Shown: positions 1 through 8,799 of the stretch, one piece after another
Layout: each line of letters begins with the position of its first letter
How positions within the stretch are numbered: position 1 is the stretch's first letter
Program-made: the position numbers and the translations under genes
NCBI RefSeq assembly: GCF_002787055.1
Contig: NZ_CP024808.1
Span: 894,328 to 958,327 of the forward strand
Source of the DNA: Candidatus Nitrosotenuis aquarius
GTDB lineage: Archaea > Thermoproteota > Nitrososphaeria > Nitrososphaerales > Nitrosopumilaceae
Length of the DNA stretch: 64,000 nucleotides
Direction of reading: 5' to 3'
The notes under the pieces: model-generated
What the model was told of the DNA's origin: nothing
The model's input: the letters and a program-made list of their open reading frames with translations, nothing else
Database searches by the model: none

Positions 1-1126
1 GAATTGTCTTGTGAAATATTGCGCGAGTTCTTTCTGATTCTCCCACCAGCAGCTCCAGTCCGTGGATTCCAAATCTCACACTCACTCCCTTTGCCTGGTT
101 TATTTCGGAATTTGCGCGAGCCTTGTGGACTAGTCTTGCCAGAGTTTTTAGTACAAAGACCGGAACTAGGCAGCTTGCAAGTTTTGCCTCTTGCAGAATA
201 ATTTGCATTTCATGCTCTATTGTTTTTGGATAGTGGGTGTGTATGTGGGATTTTAGTCTGTCATAGAGCGGCTCTATTATTTTGCCAGAGTGGGTATAGT
301 CAATTGGGTTTGCAGTTGCAAAAAACACAGTCTTTGGCTCAAAAATAACCGGATACGATCCTGTGGTATATCTGCCCTCTTGCAATACCGACAATAATGC
401 TACTTGCTTTCTTGGGTCCAGAACAGGCAGCTCATCAATGCAAAAGATTCCGTGCTTTGCCTGGAGCAGCTGCCCCGGGGAATACGAGTCTATTTTGTAC
501 ATTTCGACTCCTTTTTTTGCAACCTTGATTGCGTCGATATAGCCAACCAAGTCCTTGACAGAAATGTCTGGTGTTGCCAAAACATATCGAAACCTCTGCG
601 AGCCTTCAACCCAGTTTATCTTGGTGTCTAGCTTGTTGTCTTGGATTTTTTTTGCGCTCTCTGGGCTGATGTGAAATGTGGGCGATGCACCTGACGGCTC
701 TTGGCCTTCTAATAATGACACAAGGTCGTCTTGCGGCAGATCCATCGGGGTATCATTTGTAATGGAGCCATCGATTACTGGTATTGGCGATAGGAGATTT
801 TTTGCAATTACCTCGACTAGTCTTGTCTTTGCCTGGCCGATTTGCCCAATCAAAAATACGTCATGGCATGACAAAATAGCTCTGTCCAGTGCAGGAACCA
901 CATCATCGTCATAGCCTACAATTCCCGGATATTTGGTTCCGTTTTCATTCATTGTGCGAATTAGGTTTTGCCTGAGCTGCTCTTTAGCATCCAACAACCT
1001 ATAATTGATTTCTAGTAGATCGCCAATTGTTTTTAGCGACTGATAGTCTTCTGGCAGTCCTGCCTTGATCTGCGTGTACTTTGGTTGTGAGCCATAACAC
1101 TTTGAGACTAGCTGTGAGGCTTCCAA
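1..1126 (-). CDS. MoxR/Mg-chelatase ChlI-like AAA+ ATPase (partial, runs off left edge)
   Basis: The reading frame opens on the minus strand at a TTG preceded two codons earlier by a TAA, and stays open to the window edge, so about 375 codons are present and the C-terminus is missing. A nucleotide-binding loop of the form GQIGQAKTR lies near residue 95, a Walker B segment GIFCIDELP near residue 228, and a sensor-1 ATANP near 272. These fit the MoxR/ChlI branch of AAA+ ATPases, ring-forming proteins that remodel partner proteins or insert metals. The P-loop Lys is kept, but its Gly-rich part is unusual (GQA instead of GxGK). A TATA-like AAAATAAA about 25 nt upstream supports leaderless transcription. 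The substrate is unknown; a von Willebrand-A partner, typical of the family, would lie outside the window. Confidence 0.82.
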   Translation of the reverse strand, partial: MEASQLVSKCYGSQPKYTQIKAGLPEDYQSLKTIGDLLEINYRLLDAKEQLRQNLIRTMNENGTKYPGIVGYDDDVVPALDRAILSCHDVFLIGQIGQAKTRLVEVIAKNLLSPIPVIDGSITNDTPMDLPQDDLVSLLEGQEPSGASPTFHISPESAKKIQDNKLDTKINWVEGSQRFRYVLATPDISVKDLVGYIDAIKVAKKGVEMYKIDSYSPGQLLQAKHGIFCIDELPVLDPRKQVALLSVLQEGRYTTGSYPVIFEPKTVFFATANPIDYTHSGKIIEPLYDRLKSHIHTHYPKTIEHEMQIILQEAKLASCLVPVFVLKTLARLVHKARANSEINQAKGVSVRFGIHGLELLVGESERTRAIFHKTI

Positions 1127-1190
1127 GTGATATTACTTGGTTTATTTTATCTAATAATATTGCGGAGATATCATAATTGCCAAGGCAGGG

Positions 1191-1198
1191 TTTTTATC
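1191..1198 (+). promoter_or_regulatory. TATA-like box for uS13-uS4
   Basis: A TTTTTATC element is centred about 29 nt before the TTG of the uS13 gene. The spacing is the one expected when an archaeal transcript begins at its start codon, and it decides for the TTG start. Confidence 0.55.
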
Positions 1199-1223
1199 GG
1201 GGTCGCTTGGATTCCCCAATTAC

Positions 1224-1835
1224 TTGTCAGCACAAGACTATAGACACATTGTAAGAATTGTCGGAAAGGACATTCCGGGAGACAAAAAGCTCTCAGTAGG
1301 CCTAACCCACATCAAAGGTGTCGGATACAACTTTGCCAATGCTATAATCGGTGCACTGGGCTTGAACCCAAACAGCAATATTGGCTTTTTGACCGAGTCC
1401 CAAGTCGAGTCCATTGAAAAGACACTCAAGGACCCAACTACAGTGAAATTTCCATCTTGGTTACTAAACAGAAGAAAGGATGTTGAGACAGGCACAACCA
1501 CACATCTTATCACATCAGACGTGGCATTTACAGTTAGAAACGATATTGAACGAGAAAAGCTCTCAAACAGTTGGAGAGGCTTTCGTCATACTTATGGATT
1601 AAAGGTTAGAGGACAGCGAACCCGAACCACTGGTCGTAAAGGAGCATCAGTTGGTGTAAAGAAGGGAGGCAAAGTACTACCTGCCGGAGCTGCACCAGCA
1701 GCTGCCCCAGGAGCTGAAGCGCCAGCTGCCCCAACTGCCGGAGCTGCACCAGCTGCCAAGCCAGCTGCAGGAGCTGCTCCAGCAAAACCAGCCGCGGCTC
1801 CAGCTGCAAAACCAGCTGCTCCAGCAAAGAAATAG
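1224..1835 (+). CDS. rps13: 30S ribosomal protein uS13 with long Ala/Pro/Lys tail
   Basis: Head protein of the small ribosomal subunit that contacts 5S-region and P-site elements. The N-terminal helix-two-turn-helix core is recognisable ([15 protein letters not shown] near residues 27-41), as is the conserved basic [11 protein letters not shown] (residues 140-150). The start is TTG, supported by a TATA-like box about 29 nt upstream. At 203 residues it is longer than the usual archaeal protein of roughly 150. The extra 50 or so residues from about 152 are almost only Ala, Pro, Gly and Lys, in repeated blocks such as AAPAKPAA. The uS4 gene follows after 11 nt, so they are co-transcribed. Confidence 0.97.
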   Translation: MSAQDYRHIVRIVGKDIPGDKKLSVGLTHIKGVGYNFANAIIGALGLNPNSNIGFLTESQVESIEKTLKDPTTVKFPSWLLNRRKDVETGTTTHLITSDVAFTVRNDIEREKLSNSWRGFRHTYGLKVRGQRTRTTGRKGASVGVKKGGKVLPAGAAPAAAPGAEAPAAPTAGAAPAAKPAAGAAPAKPAAAPAAKPAAPAKK

Positions 1836-1846
1836 AGGGAATGTGA

Positions 1847-2389
1847 ATGGGAGATCCAAAATATCCAAGCCGAGTCTGGAGAAAACCAAAGCGTCCACTG
1901 AACTATGACTTCATGATGGAGGATCTCAACACACTTGGCAATTATGGTCTAAAGAACAAGCGGGAATTATGGAAGGCAAGAACCGAATTATCTAGGGTAA
2001 GACACCAGGCAAGATCACTGCTTGCACTCAGACAAGAAGTTCGTGCACAAAAAGAACCAATCCTGATGAAGTCACTTGCAAAGATCGGCCTAGTAAAGGA
2101 CGATGCAACATTAGATGACGTTTTGAACTTGGCAGTGAACAATCTACTCGATAGGAGACTGCAAACAATAGTTCAGAGAAAGTTCACACTAAAGACACCA
2201 TACCAGGCAAGACAGGCAATTGTCCACGGCCACATTACAATTGGCGACAGAGTCATCACAGTCCCATCATACACAGTAACGGTAAAAGAGGAAAACAGCA
2301 TCCAATTATCACCAAGATTCAAGGTCCAGGCACCAGCCCCAGCAGCCGAGCCTGAAGTAAAAGAAGAAGCACCTGCAGAACAATCCTAA
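1847..2389 (+). CDS. rps4: 30S ribosomal protein uS4
   Basis: Primary 16S rRNA-binding protein of the small subunit, 180 residues. The S4 RNA-binding fold is visible in the middle (RRLQTIVQRK near 102, then ARQAIVHGHITIGDRVITVPSY at about 117-138). The N-terminus (GDPKYPSRVWRKPKRP) is the archaeal/eukaryotic type. The last 20 residues form an Ala/Pro/Glu tail, acidic where the tail of uS13 is basic. It sits 11 nt after uS13. The uS11 and RNA polymerase subunit D genes that follow uS4 in many archaea are not here; glmS is next. Confidence 0.97.
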   Translation: MGDPKYPSRVWRKPKRPLNYDFMMEDLNTLGNYGLKNKRELWKARTELSRVRHQARSLLALRQEVRAQKEPILMKSLAKIGLVKDDATLDDVLNLAVNNLLDRRLQTIVQRKFTLKTPYQARQAIVHGHITIGDRVITVPSYTVTVKEENSIQLSPRFKVQAPAPAAEPEVKEEAPAEQS

Positions 2390-2435
2390 GACAAGCTTAT
2401 CTTTAATACACCATTTTACTAGATCAGTACAGAAA

Positions 2436-4196
2436 ATGTGTTCTATTATCGGCTATTATGGCGATTTGCCGGCAGCGCCAATTTTGGTCAAGGGCTTAAA
2501 GCGAATGGAGTATCGCGGATACGACAGCGTAGGCGTTGCCACAAAATCCGACAATGACATTGTGGTCAAAAAGGGAGTAGGCAAAGTAGAAGTAGTGAAT
2601 AATGCGCTACACTTGGATAATTTGCCAGGCCATGTAGGAATAGGCCACACCAGATGGGCAACACATGGAAATGTTACCGATGTCAATGCGCACCCACACC
2701 CTAGCAGCTCTGGCAAAATAGCCATTGTACATAACGGTATAATAGAAAACTATGAGGAGCTAAAGGCAGACCTCGAAAATAGAGGCTATCGCTTCCAGAG
2801 TCAGACAGACAGCGAGGTGATTGCAAATCTGCTCCAGTTCAACTATGACCAAACCCACGACATAAAACAATCCATGATAAAGACAGTATCCAAGCTAAAG
2901 GGCCACTATGCGTTTGTCGCAATGTTTGAGAATGGAATTTTGTCAGCCGCAAGATACCACGAGCCACTAATAATTGGAATTGGCAAAAAGGGATTTTTCC
3001 TATCAAGCGATGTCTTGGGATTTATCGAAAAGACCGATGATGCCATCTATTTGGACAATGGCGAGCTGGTAATACTGGACAGAATTGGAATTCAGATTTA
3101 CGATTTTGATGGAAATGCAGTAAAGCACCAGGTGACAAAAGTATCAAAGGAATTTGCAGACGCATACAAGGGAGACTATGCGCACTTTACATTAAAGGAA
3201 ATATCAGAGCAGCCAGAAACTATAGTGTCAGCTGGTGAAAAATCTGCAGACGCAATCAATACCGCAACGGAATTCATTAGGCATGCGCGGAGCATCTATG
3301 TTACAGGAAGCGGTACAAGCTACAATGCAGCGCTGGTTGCAAAATATCTGTGGCAAAAATACGCAAAAATCAAAGTAGAGCCAATCATATCCAGCGAATT
3401 ATCATTTACGCCAGAGACAATAGAGCCAAACTCTATTCTAATTGCAATATCCCAGAGCGGCGAGAGCGCAGACGTACTAGAGGCAGTCAAAATAGCCAAA
3501 AAGGCAAACGCCAAGATTCTATCTATAGTAAACATTTTGACATCATCCCTGGCGCAAGAGTCTGCAGTAGTAATTGGAATGGGTTGTGGTCCAGAAATAG
3601 GCGTGGCGGCAACGAAGAGCTTTACTGCGCAGCTTAGCATCATCTACAAAATTACCAAAAAACTCTGTGATGGATGCATCAACATTGATGGTGAAAAGAT
3701 TTCATCGGCTGTTGCCAAGGCACTAGCTGATCACACCAAGATCAAGGAAATAGCAAAAGAGCTCAAGGACGTCCAAGATATTTACATTTTGGGCAGAGCA
3801 GTCCACTATCCTATCGCGACAGAATCTGCGCTAAAGCTAAAAGAGCTATCATACATTCATGCAGAAGGGATTCCAGGTGGTGAGCTAAAACACGGGCCGC
3901 TTGCCCTTATGGACTCTAGCGTCTATGTTGTGATAATAAATCCAAACGACTTTACCTATAACGACACCCTTACTAGTGCTCGAGAGATAAAGGCGCGCGG
4001 TGCCAAGATCATAGGAGTCTCTGACAAGCCAAGTGACGTCTATGATCACTGGATACAGATTCCAACCATAGATGATGCCCTATACCCTCTAATTGAGATA
4101 ATTCCAATTCAGCTGCTATCGTATTATTCCGCAATAGAAAAGAACACAGACCCCGACTATCCAAGAAATCTGGCAAAATCTGTTACTGTGAAATAG
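2436..4196 (+). CDS. glmS: Glutamine--fructose-6-phosphate aminotransferase (isomerising)
   Basis: Makes glucosamine 6-phosphate from fructose 6-phosphate and glutamine, the first step to UDP-GlcNAc for glycans. Residue 2 is the catalytic Cys of the class II glutaminase domain (MCSIIGYYGD), followed by HTRWATHG near 70 and the HNGIIENY element near 99. Two SIS sugar-binding domains follow, with GSGTSYNAAL near 290, SQSGESADVL near 338 and the C-terminal tail ending KSVTVK, the conserved active-site terminus. 586 residues is normal. A TATA-like TTTAATAC lies about 28 nt upstream of the ATG. The 3' end overlaps the convergent cobT-like gene by 14 nt. GlmM, which acts on the product, is at 50.6-51.9 kb. 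Confidence 0.97.
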   Translation: MCSIIGYYGDLPAAPILVKGLKRMEYRGYDSVGVATKSDNDIVVKKGVGKVEVVNNALHLDNLPGHVGIGHTRWATHGNVTDVNAHPHPSSSGKIAIVHNGIIENYEELKADLENRGYRFQSQTDSEVIANLLQFNYDQTHDIKQSMIKTVSKLKGHYAFVAMFENGILSAARYHEPLIIGIGKKGFFLSSDVLGFIEKTDDAIYLDNGELVILDRIGIQIYDFDGNAVKHQVTKVSKEFADAYKGDYAHFTLKEISEQPETIVSAGEKSADAINTATEFIRHARSIYVTGSGTSYNAALVAKYLWQKYAKIKVEPIISSELSFTPETIEPNSILIAISQSGESADVLEAVKIAKKANAKILSIVNILTSSLAQESAVVIGMGCGPEIGVAATKSFTAQLSIIYKITKKLCDGCINIDGEKISSAVAKALADHTKIKEIAKELKDVQDIYILGRAVHYPIATESALKLKELSYIHAEGIPGGELKHGPLALMDSSVYVVIINPNDFTYNDTLTSAREIKARGAKIIGVSDKPSDVYDHWIQIPTIDDALYPLIEIIPIQLLSYYSAIEKNTDPDYPRNLAKSVTVK

Positions 4197-5244
4197 TTTC
4201 CAAGTATTGTTTTTCGGTTAGCGCAAGTAATTGATCAGAGTCGATTCCAATTTTCAGCATTGCTGCAAGCGATGCCCCGCCTGCGCCGACTCCTTCCTTT
4301 ACGAACCCATTTGCAAATGCACGCAGTCCTTGGATTTTGGATTTGCCCAGCGCTAGCCTGACTGAGAACACTGGGATTTGGTCTATTTGGGATATCATGT
4401 TTACAAGATTTGCCGTCTTGTCGTCTGTCACATATGATGTTGTGGCAATTGCGACATTGTCTCGATTATACCCGGTGATTCTGCCAAATGCCAGAACTGC
4501 TGCCATCTGTGTGCCACCTGCCAAAATAACCTTGGTTTGGGCAGATGCGGTACTGAGAATTCCTGCAACTGTAGGTATCATTGGGTCGCCTCCGTTTGAG
4601 ACAACATCAAATTGATTTTTTGATTCGGTTCTTTTTGCGACATCGTTTGCAATTTTTTGTTTTAATGATAATGGATTTTCCTGCATGCTGCTACTGACTG
4701 ATCCGTCTATTCCAAGAGACGTCAGGACTGCCTGTGCAGTGGTAGTGCCTCCAGGGATGCTCTCACCAATCACAAGACAGTCAGTAGTGGAACCAAGTGC
4801 TCTGCCAATCATCCTCCCGTATTCTACTGCATGGGTTACATCGTCAATTGACATGGCAGGCTCTACTGTGATGTTTTTTCCATGAGTCAGGCCGGTTTCA
4901 AAACACGGCATCTGTGGAGCAATTTTGCTTCCGGCATTTACTATGATATTTGGGATGCTTGCTGACTCTAGCGCAGTCTTTGTTAATAGTGCTGGCGTCG
5001 GCTTTCCATCAGGAGTCATCGGTATTGCATCAATGCATTTGCAGTATCCAAAGTTGAGAAATTCTGCATCTGCAGGAGAGGTATACGGAAGTACTTCGGG
5101 TGTTTTTCCAGCCACGGTGATTCCGGGAATTGTGCAGGTTTCAGTGTACGATATTACCAGAGAGAAGAGAAATTGCTTTTTTTCTAGTTGCTCTAGGAAT
5201 TTTTCTCCATTTTTTTGTACAAAAACATCTACATCCTTGTGCAA
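4183..5244 (-). CDS. CobT-like nicotinate-nucleotide phosphoribosyltransferase (UPF0284-type)
   Basis: The 353-residue protein resembles the archaeal branch of nicotinate-nucleotide:dimethylbenzimidazole phosphoribosyltransferase, which activates the lower ligand of cobalamin. Supporting segments are GESIPGGTTTAQAVLTSLG (near residues 159-177), NGGDPMIPTVAG near 212 and the Gly-rich AGGTQMAAVLAFG near 242. The start is TTG, directly after the TAA of the upstream hydrolase gene with no gap, so translation is probably coupled. Its 3' end overlaps glmS by 14 nt. Assignment to cobalamin synthesis rests on family knowledge; ligand specificity cannot be read from the sequence, and no other cobalamin genes are nearby. 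Confidence 0.8.
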   Translation of the reverse strand: MHKDVDVFVQKNGEKFLEQLEKKQFLFSLVISYTETCTIPGITVAGKTPEVLPYTSPADAEFLNFGYCKCIDAIPMTPDGKPTPALLTKTALESASIPNIIVNAGSKIAPQMPCFETGLTHGKNITVEPAMSIDDVTHAVEYGRMIGRALGSTTDCLVIGESIPGGTTTAQAVLTSLGIDGSVSSSMQENPLSLKQKIANDVAKRTESKNQFDVVSNGGDPMIPTVAGILSTASAQTKVILAGGTQMAAVLAFGRITGYNRDNVAIATTSYVTDDKTANLVNMISQIDQIPVFSVRLALGKSKIQGLRAFANGFVKEGVGAGGASLAAMLKIGIDSDQLLALTEKQYLETISQ

Positions 5245-5859
5245 TTAGCCAATACCCATTATTTCCAAAAATTCAGCTTCTGTTCTTGGCTGCATTACAA
5301 AATTCATCTTTTTTTGTGTGCCCAGAGTCGAGGTCGGCGCAGAGCCATAGTTGTGCCCAGGATACATCACGAGATTATCGTCCATTTTGCGCAAAATATT
5401 GACTATACTATGATACAGCTCCCTTGCATCTCCCCCAGGCAGATCCACCCTTCCGCATGTTCCAACAAAGAGTGTGTCGCCGGAGAAAATCTTGCCATCA
5501 CCTACAAGGCACATGCTGTCCTTGGAGTGGCCAGGGGTGTGAACTACGGTAAGCTCGGAGCTGCCAAATTTGATCTTGTCTCCATCAGAGACCTCCAGGT
5601 CGTGCTTTATTGTGGATGTCTTGTATTGTAGTATGGGTGCACCCGTTTCATTTTTTATTGTGTCATTTCCTATTGTGTGATCAAAATGATGGTGGGTGTT
5701 TACGATGTATTTTACTTTGATATTGTTTTTCTGGACAATTCTCATTATTTCATCCAGATCCCAAGACGGATCAATTATGATTCCCTCACTTGTTGACTCA
5801 TCTTCCAAGACATAGGTAAAGTTCTGCATGCTGCCAACAGGAATCTGATGAACTATCAT
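5245..5859 (-). CDS. Metallo-beta-lactamase-fold hydrolase (glyoxalase II type)
   Basis: A 204-residue binuclear metal hydrolase. The metal-binding THHHFDH is at residues 55-61, followed by HTPGHSKDS near 110, SGDTLFVG near 127 and the final histidine in MYPGHNYGS near 165. The short length and these motifs match the stand-alone glyoxalase II-like branch (hydroxyacylglutathione hydrolase or persulfide-related enzymes) rather than RNA-processing beta-CASP enzymes. Its start codon overlaps the stop of the nnrE gene by 4 nt (ATGA). The substrate is not evident; a thioester hydrolase is the simplest guess. Confidence 0.85.
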   Translation of the reverse strand: MIVHQIPVGSMQNFTYVLEDESTSEGIIIDPSWDLDEIMRIVQKNNIKVKYIVNTHHHFDHTIGNDTIKNETGAPILQYKTSTIKHDLEVSDGDKIKFGSSELTVVHTPGHSKDSMCLVGDGKIFSGDTLFVGTCGRVDLPGGDARELYHSIVNILRKMDDNLVMYPGHNYGSAPTSTLGTQKKMNFVMQPRTEAEFLEIMGIG

Positions 5860-6503
5860 AGTACACCTATTTCGGCTTCTGGTGGGATGCCAATCTTTTC
5901 AACAAAGATTGTTCCGCACAGGTCCTTTCTTTTTGGCATGCCTCGCTTCATTTTGTGAAATGTCACAGTCATGTCTGCTGTTACGTACTTGTTGGCAGTG
6001 TTTCCTGTGTCTGGGTCAACGCCAGAAGGAACATCGACTGCTACTTTGAATGCTTTTGTTTTGTTGATAAGATCAATTGCCGACGCATGTGGCTCACGAA
6101 TGTCTCCAGAGATTCCGGTGCCCAAGATTCCGTCAATTATGATGTCAACATCAAAGTTTGCAGCGTCGTTTGGGCCAAACCCAAGCTGAATCGAGTTCAT
6201 CTTTTCTAGGACTTGCCAGTTTGTTCTGCATTCTATGGTCTTGATGTCCGACGGATTTCCCAGCAGTATTACGGTTACTTTGCTTCCGTATCCTGCCAGG
6301 TGTCGTGCAACCACTAGCGCGTCGCCGCCATTGTTGCCAAGGCCTGCAAAGACTAGGATTTTTTTTGATGATATGTCTGGAAATTTTTCCACTATTCTTT
6401 TTACCATCGAGGCGCCAGCGTTTTCCATCATTAGCTGCCTCGGAAAGCCCATCTGGTGGCCGTTTTCCTCGATTTGATACATTTGTTTGACTGTGATTTC
6501 CAT
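5856..6503 (-). CDS. nnrE: NAD(P)H-hydrate epimerase (YjeF N-terminal domain)
   Basis: Interconverts the R and S forms of damaged, hydrated NAD(P)H so that a dehydratase can repair it. The 215-residue protein has the Rossmann-like YjeF_N domain only: MENAGASMVKRI near residue 26, VFAGLGNNGGDALVVARHL near 51-69, IIDGILGTGISGD near 121 and VDVPSGVDPDTG near 157. The fused kinase-like dehydratase domain found in many archaea and bacteria is absent and must be encoded elsewhere. It heads a three-gene minus-strand operon with the metallo-hydrolase and the CobT-like gene. Confidence 0.92.
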   Translation of the reverse strand: MEITVKQMYQIEENGHQMGFPRQLMMENAGASMVKRIVEKFPDISSKKILVFAGLGNNGGDALVVARHLAGYGSKVTVILLGNPSDIKTIECRTNWQVLEKMNSIQLGFGPNDAANFDVDIIIDGILGTGISGDIREPHASAIDLINKTKAFKVAVDVPSGVDPDTGNTANKYVTADMTVTFHKMKRGMPKRKDLCGTIFVEKIGIPPEAEIGVL

Positions 6504-6575
6504 AATACAGCTAAATTTCTGACATAAAATAAGTTATTTGAAAACGACTTTATCCTAGGTTTGCAGAACAAGACT

Positions 6576-7175
6576 ATGGATTCAACAAAGAAATATCTGG
6601 ACAAAATCTCAAAGGCACTAGAAAAAAACCTAGATGAACGAGAAAGTCTGATCAAAAACACAAGACAGATCATCACGTTGTGTAGCGAATCCATAATAGA
6701 TTGCCACAAAAACGACACAAAGGCAGCTGCAAAAAAGATCTTGCAGGCAAAAAGACTTCTAGAGCAATACCGCAAAAACATCGACAAGGCACTATACAAG
6801 TATCTCATACCATCTGAGCAGGAATTCGTAGAGGCATCATCGTTTTTGGCACTAATCCAAGGCAAAGAGATCCCAAGCCCAGAATCACTCAAGGTAAAGG
6901 ACGAGTCCTATGTTTTGGGATTGTTGGACTGCATCGGGGAGATGCGAAGAGACGTCTATGACAAGATCCGAGTCGGCAAGTCAGAGGACGCAAGAAAGAT
7001 GTTTGAGAAAATGGATGAGCTGTATTTGATGCTGTATCCATTTGCGTATTTTGATAAGATCGTCAAAGAGGCAAGAAGAAAGCTTGATGTTGCAAGAATT
7101 CTAGTCGAAGAGACGCGAATTGCGATTACTGAAGAGATTAGACGCGCAGAATTAATCAAGTCAATGAAAAAGTGA
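6576..7175 (+). CDS. Translin-family protein
   Basis: A 199-residue, all-helical protein of the translin/TRAX family, nucleic acid-binding proteins that in eukaryotes form the C3PO RNase and in archaea form octameric barrels. The family hallmark is the segment YVLGLLDCIGEMRRDVYDKI near residues 111-130 with the following acidic helix (KMFEKMDELYLMLYPF). A TTG lies 15 nt upstream in frame, but the ATG at 6576 is preferred because a TATA-like CTTTATCC is centred 25 nt before it. It is divergent from nnrE and stands alone before a minus-strand tRNA-Leu. Confidence 0.8.
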   Translation: MDSTKKYLDKISKALEKNLDERESLIKNTRQIITLCSESIIDCHKNDTKAAAKKILQAKRLLEQYRKNIDKALYKYLIPSEQEFVEASSFLALIQGKEIPSPESLKVKDESYVLGLLDCIGEMRRDVYDKIRVGKSEDARKMFEKMDELYLMLYPFAYFDKIVKEARRKLDVARILVEETRIAITEEIRRAELIKSMKK

Positions 7176-7179
7176 GGAA

Positions 7180-7264
7180 TGCGGGAAGTGGGATTTGAAC
7201 CCACGAAATCCTAAGATACTAGCCCCTCAAGCTAGCGCCGTTGGCCAGGCTTGGCGACTCCCGC
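7180..7264 (-). tRNA. tRNA-Leu (anticodon GAG)
   Basis: Read on the minus strand, acceptor GCGGGAG pairs with TTCCCGC. The anticodon stem CTAGC/GCTAG encloses loop TTGAGGG (anticodon GAG), followed by a long type II variable arm, and T-arm GTGGG-TTCAAAT-CCCAC. The discriminator is A and CCA is not encoded. There is no intron. Confidence 0.97.
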
Positions 7265-7313
7265 AGCAAAATTCCATGGATGGTTTTTATAACCTTACTT
7301 GATTTTTGTCGTT

Positions 7314-7550
7314 GTGTTAATCCCAGTCAGATGTTTCACTTGTGGAAATCTAATTGCTGATAAATACGATGATTATCAAAACAGGATCAAAGCTGGAGAA
7401 GAACCAGTCAAAGTTTTAGATTCACTTGGTTTGAAAAGATATTGCTGCAGAAGAATGATGTTGACAACCGTAGAGACGATGCAACAAGTCATTCCATTCT
7501 ACGAGGCAATCCAAAGACGTTACTTGGAAGTTCAATCTGAGCTAGAGTAG
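7314..7550 (+). CDS. rpoN: DNA-directed RNA polymerase subunit N (Rpb10)
   Basis: Small zinc-binding platform subunit of archaeal RNA polymerase, 78 residues. The zinc-binding set is complete: CFTCG at residues 6-10 and the CC of KRYCCRRMM near 44-45. GTG at 7314 is chosen over a TTG 15 nt upstream because it gives the conserved LIPVRCFTCG N-terminus and lies about 26 nt after a TTTTTATAA element. It begins the cluster that continues with enolase and uS2. In other archaea uS9 and uL13 usually stand just before it; here tRNA-Leu and translin do. Confidence 0.95.
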   Translation: MLIPVRCFTCGNLIADKYDDYQNRIKAGEEPVKVLDSLGLKRYCCRRMMLTTVETMQQVIPFYEAIQRRYLEVQSELE

Positions 7551-7551
7551 C

Positions 7552-8790
7552 TTGCCAAAGATCACATCGGTAAGAGGCAGACTGCTTTACAACAGTCGCG
7601 GTAGCAAGACAATCGAAATAGATGTTATTTCAGACAAAAAACACCTTGGCCGAGCCTGCGCCCCATCTGGTGCAAGTGTTGGAAAATACGAAGCGCAAAG
7701 CTTTGCAGACAACAAGCCAGAAAAAAGCCTCCAAATTCTAAACAAGAATATCAAAAAATTTGTCGGCCTAGACTCGGACGACCTAAAGTCAATTCAAAGA
7801 GAGATAAGAAAAATAGACTCTACCAATAATTATTCAAAAATCGGCGGGGCAGTGGCATATGCACTTACCATAGCGTCAATTGACTCTGCTGCAAAGGCAA
7901 GAGACGAGCCATTCTTTAAGGTAATTTCGCAGACCAAAAAATGGAGATTCCCATTTCCGCTAGGAAACATTCTTGGGGGAGGAGCCCATGCAGGTCCCGG
8001 AACCCCTGACATTCAAGAGATTTTGATCTGCTCAATTGGGGCAAAGACACCAAGAGAATCAATAGAGATGAACTTGGCAGTCCACAAGGAGCTTGGCAAG
8101 GCGCTCCAAAAAGACAACCCTCGATTTACCAACGGCAGGGGCGATGAGGGTGGATGGGCGCCAGAGATGGACAACGAAAAAGCACTAGAGATCTCTGCCC
8201 AGGCAATAGAAAACCTTGGCTACACCCTAGGAAAAGAAGTAGCGTTGGGCGCTGACTTTGCATCATCTACGCAATGGGATGGGAAAAAGAAAAAGTACGT
8301 TTACGACAGGGCAGGCTTTGAGAACACCCCAGAAGAGCAAATCGACTTTGCCGCAGACATCATAAAAAAATACAAGCTAATCTATGCAGAAGACGCAGTA
8401 CACGAGGAAGCATTTGATGACATGGCTATACTGGCAAAGAAATTCCCAAAGACGTTTGTCACAGGCGACGACCTAACAGTCACAAATCCAAAAATTCTAC
8501 AAAAAGCTGTAAAGAAAAAATCATGCACCGGTGTCATTCTCAAGGTAAACCAGGCAGGAAGCCTCTACGATGCACTAGAATTTGCGCAGATTGCCTCCAA
8601 GAACAAAATAGGAATCATAACATCGCACAGATCAGGCGAGTCCACAGATTACCAGATTTCTCATATTGGAGTCGCCACTGGTTCTAAAATGCTAAAGGTG
8701 GGCGTAGTGGGCGGCGAGAGAATAGCAAAACTAAACGAATTGATTCGTCTCTCAGAGCATGGTTTAATATCGGGTATGGCAGAGGTTTAA
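7552..8790 (+). CDS. eno: Enolase
   Basis: Interconverts 2-phosphoglycerate and phosphoenolpyruvate in gluconeogenesis/glycolysis. The 412-residue protein keeps the mobile-loop Ser in PSGASVGKYEA (near 40), the HAG and QE segments near 146-155, GRGDEGGWAPE near 195 with the acid catalyst, metal ligands in AEDAVHEE near 285 and TGDDLTVTNP near 309, and the catalytic Lys in LKVNQAGS near 330. It is slightly short and divergent; the normal GAST loop reads GASV and HAGNK reads HAGPG. The start is TTG, one base after the rpoN stop. Confidence 0.95.
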   Translation: MPKITSVRGRLLYNSRGSKTIEIDVISDKKHLGRACAPSGASVGKYEAQSFADNKPEKSLQILNKNIKKFVGLDSDDLKSIQREIRKIDSTNNYSKIGGAVAYALTIASIDSAAKARDEPFFKVISQTKKWRFPFPLGNILGGGAHAGPGTPDIQEILICSIGAKTPRESIEMNLAVHKELGKALQKDNPRFTNGRGDEGGWAPEMDNEKALEISAQAIENLGYTLGKEVALGADFASSTQWDGKKKKYVYDRAGFENTPEEQIDFAADIIKKYKLIYAEDAVHEEAFDDMAILAKKFPKTFVTGDDLTVTNPKILQKAVKKKSCTGVILKVNQAGSLYDALEFAQIASKNKIGIITSHRSGESTDYQISHIGVATGSKMLKVGVVGGERIAKLNELIRLSEHGLISGMAEV

Positions 8791-8799
8791 AATCGTAAA

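Noticed and set aside
1606-1898. Leu/Gln-rich and Trp/Ser-rich open frames opposite the uS13 tail
   Set aside because: They mirror the repetitive GC-rich Ala/Pro codons of the tail on the other strand; no promoter or family match.
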